Shown: positions 56,432-64,000 of the stretch, piece by piece
Numbering within the stretch: the first letter of the stretch is position 1
Layout of the letters: every line of letters begins with the position of its first letter
Source of the DNA: Chitinophaga sp. HK235
GTDB taxonomy: Bacteria; Bacteroidota; Bacteroidia; Chitinophagales; Chitinophagaceae
NCBI RefSeq assembly: GCF_018255755.1
Contig: NZ_CP073766.1
Coordinates: forward strand, 1,240,001 to 1,304,000
DNA: 64,000 bases
Reading direction: 5' to 3'
Program-made: the position numbers and the translations under genes
Notes under the pieces: model-generated
Told to the model about the DNA's origin: nothing
The model's database searches: none
The model's input: the letters and a program-made list of their open reading frames with translations, nothing else

Positions 56432-59400
56432 TTAGAGTCCCACATTAACACCAATGGAATAGGATTTATTCAGCGGATAGGCATTGCTTCTGTTACCAGT
56501 CTGTTCAGGATCAAGACCCCGGAAAGAAGTAAGCGTAGCAATGTTTTCAGCAGACCCGTAAATACGGAAACTGTTGATACCGATCCGTTTGATCAGACTA
56601 AGCGGAAGCATATAACCCAGCTGAATATTTTTCAGACGCAGGTAGGCAAGGTTGTCCAGCCAGAAGGTAGATTCTTCTCTGTTACCACCGGGACCGCCTA
56701 TACGAGGCCATCCACCGTCCCTGTTTTCTACAGACCATGGATTAGTCCAGTGTGACCAGGAAGCCGCATAGCGGCTGGCAGAGAAGTTTACATCGTTGTA
56801 GTTGTTGAGCCAGAAATCTTTACGACCGGCAGAACCCTGCAACAGAAAAGCCAGGTCAATTCCTTTCCAGGAGGCGTTGAAGCCCATAGCAAAGTTGGTG
56901 GTAGGTCTGTCGCGTTGTACGTTGGGATAAGCGACTTTATCGTTGTCATCTATTCTACCGTCACCATTCACGTCTTTACGCAGAATATCCCCCGGGGAAG
57001 CACCTTGCGGGGTATTGTTGTATATATCCTGCCAGGTTTGTGCGATGCCCTTATCCTGATAGGCATACAGGAAGTGATAAGGCATATTCAGGAAAGTGTA
57101 GCCACGGCCCAGGTACTCGTTCCATTTTTCGAGGGAGGTCCTGTTGTAGGAAGCGTTGAGGTTTACGCCGTAACGTACCGGCCCGAAATGGTCTGACCAG
57201 TTGAGGTTCAGCTCTACGCCCTTATTGCGCAGGTTCCCGATATTTTTGCGCGGAGCTGCATAAGCGCCGCTCAGCAGGATAGACATATCGGAAGGTCTTA
57301 CCATGCCGGTAGTAAGTCTGTTATAGTAATCCAGTTCCGCATTGAGGCGGCCATCCAGGAAACTCAGGTCCAGACCGAGGTTAAAGACTGCCGTGTTTTC
57401 CCAGGTGAAGTCAGGGTTGATCATTTTACGGTATACGAGCCCTTTGGCGATGGCGGCATCAACGTAGTAATGGCTGCCATACAAGGTGGACTGCTGTTCA
57501 TAACGGCCTACGCCACTGTTGTTGCCCAGCTGTCCGTAGGAAGCACGGAATTTACCGCTGGTGAGGTATTTACTGAGGAAAGGTTTGAGGAAACTTTCTT
57601 CTGTAAAGCGCCATCCCAGCGCCACAGAGGGGAAGAAGCCGTACTGGTGTCCGGGCAGGAATTTCGAAGAACCATCATAGCGGAAGTTGGCCTCAAACAG
57701 ATAACGATCAAAGGCGGTGTAGTTAATACGGCCGATATAGGAACGTAGTCCTTCCGTAGAGCTACCGCCGCTGGTACCCTGTATGGTGGTGAGGGCAGCA
57801 TCTACTTCATGTAAACCGGGGAACAGCCTGTCATTGCGGGAGGAGCCCTGGAAACGGTCGTACCAGTATTCTTCGCTGTACACCCCTGTTACCGTCAGAT
57901 CGTGGTGGGTGCCAAAAGCTTTGTGATAGGTCAGGCGTCCGTTCAGCATGGTTTTGTAACCGGTAGCGGTATTATTGGAAACACCGGCATTATCGCCTAC
58001 GTATACACGGCTGCCGTTTATACCCGACTGGAAGTTGAAAGCGGTGGCCGGTGTGGCAGCAGAATAGGCAAACTGATTGTAGTAATTGAGTGAATAATCT
58101 ACCCGGCCGGTCAGTCCTGTGATGGGTGTCCAGTCCAGATAAACGTTTGCATTTGCTTCCTGGCGGTTTTGACGGTTGAGGGAGTTGGTATACACCACAT
58201 AAGGGTTATAGGCCTGCGGATCTTCTCCATAGGCCATTACGCCGCCGAATTTACCAGTAACGGGATCGTAGGGTGTAATACCGGCGATGGCATAACGCAT
58301 ATCAAAGCCCGCGGTGTTGGTAGAAGAAGTATCGGTGAAACCGTCTTCCAGTGCGTAGGTGAATTTAGACCAGTTGCCATTAAAGCGGATACCGGTGTTC
58401 ATGTTCCTACGCAGTTTATAGTCGTAGTTAAAGCGTGCGTTGTAGCGGGTATAGTCGTTGTTGATCTGTAAACCTTTCTCATCCTGTACGCCAATAGAGA
58501 GGTAGAAGTTAGAGACATCATTGCCTCCGGAAGCGGAAAGGTTATAGTTCTGAGAGGTACCGGTGCGCATGATGATATCCCACCAGTTGGTATTGGGATA
58601 ACGCAGCGGGTCTATCATGCCCATGGCCATCCACTGGTCGATGGTACCGTCTTTGAAGGTGAGGTTGTCGCGCAGGGTGCCCACCTGTCCCAGACGTTGT
58701 TCCAGTGTGAGAGCGCGGGGATAGTTGGCCATGAAATCGTATGCTTTCGTTGGCTTTTGAATACCATAGGTCCCGTTGAAATTGAGCGCTGTTTTTTTCT
58801 GGCCTTTGCCTGATTTGGTGGTGATCAGGATAACGCCGTTGGCTGCACGGGAACCGTATACGGAGGCCGAGGTAGCATCTTTAAGTACGGAGATACTTTC
58901 TATGTCGTTCATGTTGATACGGTTGATGTCCACGTCGGGCATACCGTCCACTACGATGAGGGGGTTGGCGTTGTTGACAGTGCCCAGGCCGCGGATAACG
59001 AGGCTGGCGCTGTTTCTGCCGGCCATGCCGGACGACTGTACGGCAGATAGGCCGGGTACCAGTCCGGAGAGTGCGGAGGACGCGTTGGGTAGTGCGCGAC
59101 TGGTTATTTTTTCATCTACTTTGATGGCGGAGACGGCGCCTACCAGGTTGACTTTCCGTTGGGTACCGTATCCTACGACCACTACTTCTCCCAATGCTTT
59201 CTGGTCGGTGGTGAGGGTGATGTTGACTGTTTTTTGTCCGGCGTAGGCCACTTGTTGTTTCACAAAGCCCATGGAGCTGAATTCCAGTGTGCCGTTTTTA
59301 GCGGTGGTTTTCAATGTGAATTTACCTTCCGGGTCTGTTACTGAGCCGGCGGCGGTACCTTTCAGTGTAACGGTTACCCCTGGCAATGCCTGGCCTTTCT

Positions 59401-59587
59401 CATCTTTTACAACACCGGTAATAAAGTGCTGTTCATCCTGAGGCGTCTGAAAGGCAGCCAGTGTGGCGGAGGTGTGGGCTGCAGCCCCACCGGCGTAAAA
59501 GAGCGCGGTAGTGGCCATGATAGCCACAGCGCACCATCTGACGCAGTCGTTACGGGATGTTCGGTAACGTGGTGATTGATTATTCAT
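56432..59587 (-). CDS. susC: SusC/RagA-family TonB-dependent transporter
   Basis: 1051 aa from the ATG at 59587. An upstream frame start at 59620 would add 11 residues before the signal peptide. The signal peptide ends near GGAAAHTSA. A carboxypeptidase-like regulatory domain occupies 55-140 (FITGVVKDEKGQALPGVTV). The SusC signature LGEVVVVGYGTQRK lies near 142-155. The plug domain covers about 165-275 (VIRGLGTVNNANPLIVVDGMPD cut by GSRAANGVILITTKSG). The rest is a 22-strand barrel ending SYSIGVNVGL. It imports oligosaccharides in partnership with SusD. No anti-sigma-binding N-terminal extension (STN domain) is present, so sigma/anti-sigma control is not indicated. Confidence 0.96.
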   Translation of the reverse strand: MNNQSPRYRTSRNDCVRWCAVAIMATTALFYAGGAAAHTSATLAAFQTPQDEQHFITGVVKDEKGQALPGVTVTLKGTAAGSVTDPEGKFTLKTTAKNGTLEFSSMGFVKQQVAYAGQKTVNITLTTDQKALGEVVVVGYGTQRKVNLVGAVSAIKVDEKITSRALPNASSALSGLVPGLSAVQSSGMAGRNSASLVIRGLGTVNNANPLIVVDGMPDVDINRINMNDIESISVLKDATSASVYGSRAANGVILITTKSGKGQKKTALNFNGTYGIQKPTKAYDFMANYPRALTLEQRLGQVGTLRDNLTFKDGTIDQWMAMGMIDPLRYPNTNWWDIIMRTGTSQNYNLSASGGNDVSNFYLSIGVQDEKGLQINNDYTRYNARFNYDYKLRRNMNTGIRFNGNWSKFTYALEDGFTDTSSTNTAGFDMRYAIAGITPYDPVTGKFGGVMAYGEDPQAYNPYVVYTNSLNRQNRQEANANVYLDWTPITGLTGRVDYSLNYYNQFAYSAATPATAFNFQSGINGSRVYVGDNAGVSNNTATGYKTMLNGRLTYHKAFGTHHDLTVTGVYSEEYWYDRFQGSSRNDRLFPGLHEVDAALTTIQGTSGGSSTEGLRSYIGRINYTAFDRYLFEANFRYDGSSKFLPGHQYGFFPSVALGWRFTEESFLKPFLSKYLTSGKFRASYGQLGNNSGVGRYEQQSTLYGSHYYVDAAIAKGLVYRKMINPDFTWENTAVFNLGLDLSFLDGRLNAELDYYNRLTTGMVRPSDMSILLSGAYAAPRKNIGNLRNKGVELNLNWSDHFGPVRYGVNLNASYNRTSLEKWNEYLGRGYTFLNMPYHFLYAYQDKGIAQTWQDIYNNTPQGASPGDILRKDVNGDGRIDDNDKVAYPNVQRDRPTTNFAMGFNASWKGIDLAFLLQGSAGRKDFWLNNYNDVNFSASRYAASWSHWTNPWSVENRDGGWPRIGGPGGNREESTFWLDNLAYLRLKNIQLGYMLPLSLIKRIGINSFRIYGSAENIATLTSFRGLDPEQTGNRSNAYPLNKSYSIGVNVGL

Positions 59588-59650
59588 AATTGGAATTTGT
59601 TTAATCTGTATAAGGGACATAGCACTCCCAGGCCGGTGTATATCCGGCTA

Positions 59651-59674
59651 TTGAAAGCAAACGTTTGCATTCAA
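59651..59674. promoter_or_regulatory. LacI-type palindromic operator candidate
   Basis: A 24-bp palindrome with one mismatched pair, centred on GCAAACGTTTGC and flanked by TTGAA / TTCAA arms. The CG-centred form with A/T-rich arms is that of LacI-family operators. It lies about 65 bp before the susC start. Confidence 0.55.
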
Positions 59675-59902
59675 ACTGTTGATTTTTTATTGATCCTCTT
59701 TTCTTTTCTGCGTGTAACTGATACCCTTAATAGTGGCTGATATAATGCTGGTTGTTTTAAATGATGATTACAAAATGTCCTGTTAAGCCTTGTCAGGTCT
59801 GAGACTGGCTGTTTTATTCTGGTTGATATAGATTTTTTAAGTGTACTGCATACACCCTACTCTTTCAGTGAACGTGGCTGTGTTTTTTCAAAAATATAAA
59901 AA

Positions 59903-59914
59903 ACAATCGATTGT
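59903..59914. promoter_or_regulatory. Palindromic operator candidate
   Basis: Perfect 12-bp palindrome ACAATCGATTGT with the same CG centre, just upstream of a possible -7 box. Confidence 0.4.
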
Positions 59915-60069
59915 AATAATTTTATTTTTAAGCTTGAACAATTGACAGAATACTTATTAGAAAATATCTGATATAGGCGCCAGGCTTACAAGATAGGAAA
60001 AAGAAAATAACAAGCAACAAAAAAAATTACAGGAAATTCAGGAGGAATAACGGTAAAGAATACACGTTA

Positions 60070-60083
60070 TGCATACGTTTGCA
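60070..60083. promoter_or_regulatory. LacI-type half-palindrome candidate
   Basis: TGCATACGTTTGCA, a 14-bp palindrome with one mismatched pair, sharing ACGTTTGC with the 59651 site. Confidence 0.4.
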
Positions 60084-60145
60084 GAAAAACGGTAAAAACG
60101 CCATTGGTAAACGTATAAAAAACAAGGAGTGATACCTGTAAAAAC

Positions 60146-60289
60146 AGCCAACGCCTTCACTTCCACGATGATGATTTAGCGAGCCGCCTCCTGCCGGCAT
60201 TTCCGCTTCAGGAAAGCCAACGCCTTCACTTCCACAGTGGTGATTTAGCGAAGCACCTCCTGCCCTGCCGGCATTTCCGCTTCAGGAAA
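60146..60289. repeat. Tandem duplication covering the 3' end of the regulator gene
   Basis: Two direct copies, 60146-60214 and 60215-60289, with unit length about 69 bp and a short insertion in the second. The second copy contains the last 15 codons and stop of the FadR-type gene (FPEAEMPAGQEVLR). The first encodes a diverged version (FPEAEMPAGGGSL then stop) downstream of the gene. Confidence 0.8.
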
Positions 60290-60952
60290 CAAAGTATCCA
60301 TATTTTCAAAACGTGTATGCAAATGCAAACGCATGGCGGTACGGAATGCATCAGCAGTACCACATTTCAGGATCTCCAGCAGTGCTTGATGCGAAATGAT
60401 CTGTTTTACCTTCCAGTCATCCCGGCGCGGCGCATACGTGGCAAATAAAGTATTGAGCAGGTTTTGAAAAGCGTACAACGACTTGTTGCCGGACATCTTG
60501 TATAATGTACTGTGAAAGCGTATATCCAGCTTCGTGAGCAACTCAGCATCTTCCGCAAGATTTTCTTCTTCAACGATCCGCTGCAAATCATCCAGATAAC
60601 GGTCTGTCTTATGCAGGAATAAAAAATCAGCCATGCCGATCTCCAGCATCAGCCGCACCTCATACAGATCTTTCAGCGCATCCTTGTCCAATGTGCCGGA
60701 TGCCAGGATCGTTTTAAAACCGTAAAAGATATTCGGTGATGTCAGTACTGTACCCCGCTTACGCTTCGTTTCAATAAACCCCAGGATACGCAAGCGGCTC
60801 AACGCTTCCCGCAACACCACCCTGCTCACGCCGAGTATATCTGCCAGCTCATTCTCCTTGGGCAATGCATCGCCCACTTTATAACCTTTTTCGGAGATAT
60901 ATTTCAGTATTTTCCTTTCAATTTGCTCTGCCAGGGTAAGATCCTTCTGCAT
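60245..60952 (-). CDS. FadR-family (GntR) transcriptional regulator with FCD domain
   Basis: 235 aa. Residues 5-70 are a GntR winged helix-turn-helix (ALPKENELADILGVSRVVLREAL...LGFIETKRKRGTVL). Residues 90-215 are the all-helical FCD ligand domain. Metal-binding positions are visible as D143, H147 (LDIRFHSTLY), H188 (ISHQALLE) and H210/H212 (RLHLHTRF). FCD regulators often sense sugar acids or other carboxylates, which fits control of a uronate-polymer PUL. It is transcribed in the same direction as susC and lies about 660 bp upstream of it, probably as its own unit. Confidence 0.92.
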   Translation of the reverse strand: MQKDLTLAEQIERKILKYISEKGYKVGDALPKENELADILGVSRVVLREALSRLRILGFIETKRKRGTVLTSPNIFYGFKTILASGTLDKDALKDLYEVRLMLEIGMADFLFLHKTDRYLDDLQRIVEEENLAEDAELLTKLDIRFHSTLYKMSGNKSLYAFQNLLNTLFATYAPRRDDWKVKQIISHQALLEILKCGTADAFRTAMRLHLHTRFENMDTLFPEAEMPAGQEVLR

Positions 60953-61200
60953 CGATACGGTGATATTTATGGTTTTTAACTGTTCTTAAATATAACCCTT
61001 GTGGCGCTTATTATGAGCACAAACAGTCAAAAAGCAGTATCCCGGCTGCCTGAAAAGACAACTCAAAAGCGGGGAATTGTGGACAGCGTACTGTGAAATA
61101 ATTGCATCAATTCATGTTCATCAACCTTTATAAAACATTCATTATCAGACCATTAATTTTCGGCATGTTTTTATCGCGTTTCTTTAAAAAACATGTTTTT

Positions 61201-61368
61201 ATGAAACGTAATCGTCACGGGAAGACTTCCAAATCCCATCGGGATATGCCCAGATATCAGGAAAATGAGGAACGGTCAGCTAACCAGACTCAAGGTCAAT
61301 CTGAACAAAACAGAGAGCAGACCAACGAACCTATAAAGAAACACGGTGAACACCGTAAAGGAAAATAA
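61201..61368 (+). CDS. Small highly charged hypothetical protein
   Basis: 55 aa from the ATG at 61201 (MKRNRHGKTSKSHRDMPRYQ), rich in Lys, Arg, Glu, Gln and Asn, with no hydrophobic core; probably disordered. A longer frame from 61102 adds a hydrophobic segment (FIIRPLIFGMFLSRFF) and could make it a membrane-anchored peptide. The plus-strand frame ends 13 nt before a strong terminator, which supports it being real. No family recognised. Confidence 0.45.
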   Translation: MKRNRHGKTSKSHRDMPRYQENEERSANQTQGQSEQNREQTNEPIKKHGEHRKGK

Positions 61369-61381
61369 GATCCATTCAAAG

Positions 61382-61412
61382 AAAAACGGTCCGGATAATC
61401 CGGACCGTTTTT
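61382..61412. terminator. Bidirectional terminator
   Basis: Fourteen-bp perfect stem (AAAAACGGTCCGGA / TCCGGACCGTTTTT) with a TAA loop between two converging genes. Its end touches the stop codon of the 61412 gene. Confidence 0.9.
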
Positions 61413-63415
61413 TATTTACCGTTATTCAGCTTCACATCCAGCAACTTCATAAAATAGCCCCCCACCACGCTTCTTGCCTGGAAGCCGACTTTTTTGCCGT
61501 TGGTGGTTTCATGCCAGTCGCTTAGCGGAACCCGTGTAGGCGTTTCGGTTATATACCGGTAAAGCGGTTGTACAAATGCATTAAAGTCTTTGGCCATCAC
61601 TGCAGTCCACATAATCCAGTCAGATTTGGTATAGGTCTTCCTGCTATCGAGCGGAAGGCCGTATGGCTGCTGACGGGCCAGGTAATAGTCTGTTTCCTTT
61701 TTATAAACAGTAGCCGGAAAAAGATGAAAACCAAGCACCTGGTCCCAAACCAGGTTATACTTCTGACTCCAGGTGGCCGGTTTACCAAAAGCCAGTACAT
61801 AATGATCTCCATCATCTGCCAGCTGTATCCATCTGGCTGCCATCTCCCGGGCACTATTATCATAACGTTTAGCCGTTGCCGTTTCCCCCAGCATCCCTGC
61901 CAGCATCGCATAGGATTTAAGTCCCATAATCGCTTTCAGCGAGAGATTAGCATTGCGGGCCAGATGTCCTGCAAAATCATCAGTACACAACTGATTGGCA
62001 GGATCAAAACCTTCTTTCAGCAAATAAGCAGCCCAGGTACCCAGTGTTTTCCAATGTGCTTTGGCATAGCTGGCATTGCCTTCTGCTACAGCAATGGCGC
62101 CGGCCAGAATCAGCATATTGCCGGATTCTTCCACCGGCATATCTTCTCCATACACCTGCCCGTTGGCATGCGGGTACGTACCCAGGTCATGCGCTGCAAA
62201 TGGTTGCATAAACCGTCCGCTTTCTGAATACTGAAAGATGCCCGTCATCATACCTTTGAGCAGATCAGGGTTATACAACAGGAACAACGGTGCAGACGGA
62301 TATGTTACATCCACGGTATTAATACAACCATTACTGAAATTTTCCTTTGAGAGAAACAACAGCTCTCCGGCAGGACCTCTTACCAGTTTATGAGCTGATA
62401 CACTCTGCCGGTAAGCCAGTTCACACAGCGCAGCATACTGCTCACCGCCGGCTGCCACGGCATCATCATGCAGTTCTTTATTGAACGCTTCGCAGCGTTG
62501 CAGCACCGTAGCATATTCTTTCCATGCTGCATTCAGCTCCCCTTCTATCGTTTTGGCAGGCGAATTTTTCCACCATGCTTTAAGGTTAGTATTAAAATAC
62601 TGAATAGCATAAAGGTCATCATACCCCAGCAGAAACACCTGTTCCTTTGGCTCCGGCCCTACCATTCCCAGCGATACGATATTACTCAGCAGCTGCTGTT
62701 TATCACCTTTCACCATTGCAGGCTGTTTCTTCACAAAAGACAGTATCGCATCTTCAGCGTTGCTGATGTACTGTATTGGCCGGGAAGCAGCCGGACAAGC
62801 AACGTACATATATCCCCAGTCGATACGCAAATCATCTCCCTTTTTCTTCAACACAGGCTGTAACACAGTCCCAGCCTTCATCATAGAAAGCTGACCGGAA
62901 ACATATCTTTTAGCAGTCACGGGTTGTGAAGGCCCGTTGACAGCAATATCGGTAGAGGCTCCGAAATACACTTCCACCGCATGTTTGGCATTGTCAGTGG
63001 CATTCACGCAGTAAGAAATATAAGATACCGGCCTTGACATCAGCATCAGGTCACGAATGAGCAAGGGCGAAGTAAAAGTGAGCGTGACAGCTGCCTTACC
63101 ACACTGGAACTGATAAACCGTCTGCGTTGTACGGATACTGACGGCTGTTTGACGAGCCGGCAGCACTCCGGTATCATCCAAACCATTGAGTGCCCCCAGT
63201 ACCCTGTAGGTGACACCATCCACTTTCACCAGGCCAACCAGGGCCTGCTCTTTACCAGTCCAATGTACGGTGGAAGCCTGATGAAGGGTATCAGTAGCAG
63301 ACCAGATACTGAAATAAGGGTCGTGGGTTACCAGCGGGTAAGCAGGCGCCTGTTGCTGAGCCACCGCCTGATACCACAGGCTCCCTAAGCATAATATTGC
63401 CAGGACTCTTTTCAT
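61412..63415 (-). CDS. Secreted glutaminase-A-like protein (DUF4965/DUF5127/DUF1793 type)
   Basis: 667 aa with a signal peptide (MKRVLAILCLGSLWYQAVAQ). PAYPLVTHDPYFSIWSATD at about 24-42 is the start typical of this family. An N-terminal beta-sandwich extends to about 260. An alpha/alpha-toroid follows with LCELAYRQSVSAHKLV, DVTYPSAPLFLLYNPDLLKGM (cut here), FAAHDLGTYPHANGQVYGEDMPVEESGNMLILA (cut), and a C-terminal LSDWHETTNGKKVGFQARSVVGG. Fungal members are called glutaminase A; bacterial members often sit beside glycan-degradation genes, and their substrates are mostly undefined. It is not obviously in the PUL operon because a terminator and opposite-strand gene lie between. Confidence 0.85.
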   Translation of the reverse strand: MKRVLAILCLGSLWYQAVAQQQAPAYPLVTHDPYFSIWSATDTLHQASTVHWTGKEQALVGLVKVDGVTYRVLGALNGLDDTGVLPARQTAVSIRTTQTVYQFQCGKAAVTLTFTSPLLIRDLMLMSRPVSYISYCVNATDNAKHAVEVYFGASTDIAVNGPSQPVTAKRYVSGQLSMMKAGTVLQPVLKKKGDDLRIDWGYMYVACPAASRPIQYISNAEDAILSFVKKQPAMVKGDKQQLLSNIVSLGMVGPEPKEQVFLLGYDDLYAIQYFNTNLKAWWKNSPAKTIEGELNAAWKEYATVLQRCEAFNKELHDDAVAAGGEQYAALCELAYRQSVSAHKLVRGPAGELLFLSKENFSNGCINTVDVTYPSAPLFLLYNPDLLKGMMTGIFQYSESGRFMQPFAAHDLGTYPHANGQVYGEDMPVEESGNMLILAGAIAVAEGNASYAKAHWKTLGTWAAYLLKEGFDPANQLCTDDFAGHLARNANLSLKAIMGLKSYAMLAGMLGETATAKRYDNSAREMAARWIQLADDGDHYVLAFGKPATWSQKYNLVWDQVLGFHLFPATVYKKETDYYLARQQPYGLPLDSRKTYTKSDWIMWTAVMAKDFNAFVQPLYRYITETPTRVPLSDWHETTNGKKVGFQARSVVGGYFMKLLDVKLNNGK

Positions 63416-63684
63416 AACGTGAATTTTAAGCGTATTTTATACGGTTATGAAAACTAGTAACTTTTATAGGATTATTTGAGAAAAATGATGAATGGTGTGT
63501 ACAAAAGAACAAAGGTGTGAAGCAATGACATGGCAGTGAGCGAACAAACAACAGAAATCTCTGCAGATAAACGCATAAAAAAACGCAGACCCTGCAAACG
63601 CCTTGGAGGCCCTGAGAAGCCTTTTTAGTACGTTATTCGGATCTGCGCGTATCTTTAATAATCACTTTCTGATATTCAGGAGCG

Positions 63685-63714
63685 CAAATTTAAACAATTA
63701 AAATAGATTTTCAA
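63685..63714 (-). promoter_or_regulatory. Bacteroidetes-type promoter
   Basis: On the minus strand: TTG at 63714-63712, 19-nt spacer, then TAAATTTG at 63692-63685, matching the -33/-7 consensus exactly. It lies directly after the stop codon of the membrane-protein gene and reads toward the 63415 gene. A weak GC hairpin followed by seven T (63595-63578) could end a short transcript of about 100 nt, or the region is the leader of the 63415 gene. Confidence 0.6.
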
Positions 63715-64000
63715 CTAAAACCAGATAAACCACTGGGGTTGCCACCGGATGAGGCTGGCGATTGCCCATATGATAACCGCCAGACCCAGACTGCCCAATG
63801 CCTTGCGGTTTTTCCATGAATAACCCAGCAACACTGGTATCTCCCAATATTTAATGACTACATATACCAGCAGGCCATACAACCCAATCCAGTTGAGCAT
63901 TGGAATAGACAGCTGTCCACCGGCCAGCACGCAGGCACACAGCCATCCTACAGTGATCAGCTGCAGCCAGATAAAATTGCGTGTGCCACAGCGGGTCACT
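63715..64000 (-). CDS. C-terminal part of a membrane protein, partial
   Basis: The last 95 codons of a gene entering from beyond base 64000. The frame is open to the window edge, and the first in-window GTG at 63999 is not necessarily the start. At least three hydrophobic segments are visible (FIWLQLITVGWLCACVLAG, MLNWIGLYGLLVYVVI, ALGSLGLAVIIWAIASLI). The C-terminus is tryptophan-rich (RWQPQWFIWF). Family not recognised. Confidence 0.6.
   Translation of the reverse strand, partial: VTRCGTRNFIWLQLITVGWLCACVLAGGQLSIPMLNWIGLYGLLVYVVIKYWEIPVLLGYSWKNRKALGSLGLAVIIWAIASLIRWQPQWFIWF

Larger units (their letters stand above)
59588..60145. promoter_or_regulatory. Control region of the PUL
   Basis: About 560 bp between susC and the FadR-type regulator. 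A possible -7 box (TATTTTTG on the minus strand, 59889-59896) lies just downstream of a palindrome at 59903-59914. I did not find a matching -33 box at the usual spacing. The long leader may carry further control. Confidence 0.4.

Noticed and set aside
1..64000. CRISPR arrays, rRNA genes, phage structural genes
   Set aside because: No regularly spaced repeats, no rRNA sequence and no phage gene set were seen on either strand.

Overview
The window looks like a chromosome segment of a Bacteroidota bacterium, most likely Chitinophaga or a close relative. The evidence is the SusC/SusD polysaccharide-utilisation genes, the SPII lipoproteins, a TTG-N19-TAnnTTTG promoter, a Bacteroidetes-type tyrosine integrase remnant, and a very large NRPS operon in moderate-GC DNA. 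The genus is an inference; no rRNA marker is present.

Positions 1-41820 (all minus strand) hold one large nonribosomal peptide synthetase operon. It begins with a CmlA-type diiron beta-hydroxylase (40195-41820). Four NRPS genes follow in order: NRPS-A (4 modules, starter condensation domain, epimerase in module 1), NRPS-B (4 modules, nested methyltransferase plus epimerase in its third module), NRPS-C (2 modules) and NRPS-D (leaves the window at base 1 in its second module). B, C and D each start with a TubC-like docking domain. Pocket residues read by eye give: D-(Val/Ile) - Leu-like - unassigned - unassigned - Asp - Asn-like - N-methyl-D-basic - Leu-like - Ser - unassigned - Asp - further residues outside the window. 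Together with the hydroxylase, this suggests a large, probably acylated, beta-hydroxylated peptide. The operon shows recent internal recombination: a whole C-A-PCP module and a separate A-domain core are present as near-identical copies in different genes.

Positions 41821-49690 are a patchwork of mobile DNA and remnants: a truncated tyrosine integrase, a 15-bp copy of a tRNA 3' end, decayed coding fragments, a two-gene operon (four-TM cysteine-motif membrane protein plus a type-3 copper tyrosinase with fungal-like features), and an intact IS3-family element with 52-bp perfect inverted repeats and a 4-bp target duplication. The IS has split a long palindrome just behind the tyrosinase gene. 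A tRNA-Lys(UUU) gene closes the region.

Positions 49858-60952 (minus strand) form a polysaccharide utilisation locus: SusC, SusD, two small surface lipoproteins, then, behind a strong hairpin terminator, an alginate-lyase-fold enzyme and a heparinase II/III-like enzyme. A FadR/GntR regulator lies upstream. Three CG-centred palindromes sit between regulator and susC. The locus probably degrades a uronic-acid-containing polysaccharide. Positions 61201-64000 carry a small charged hypothetical protein, a secreted glutaminase-A-like protein and the C-terminal end of a membrane protein.
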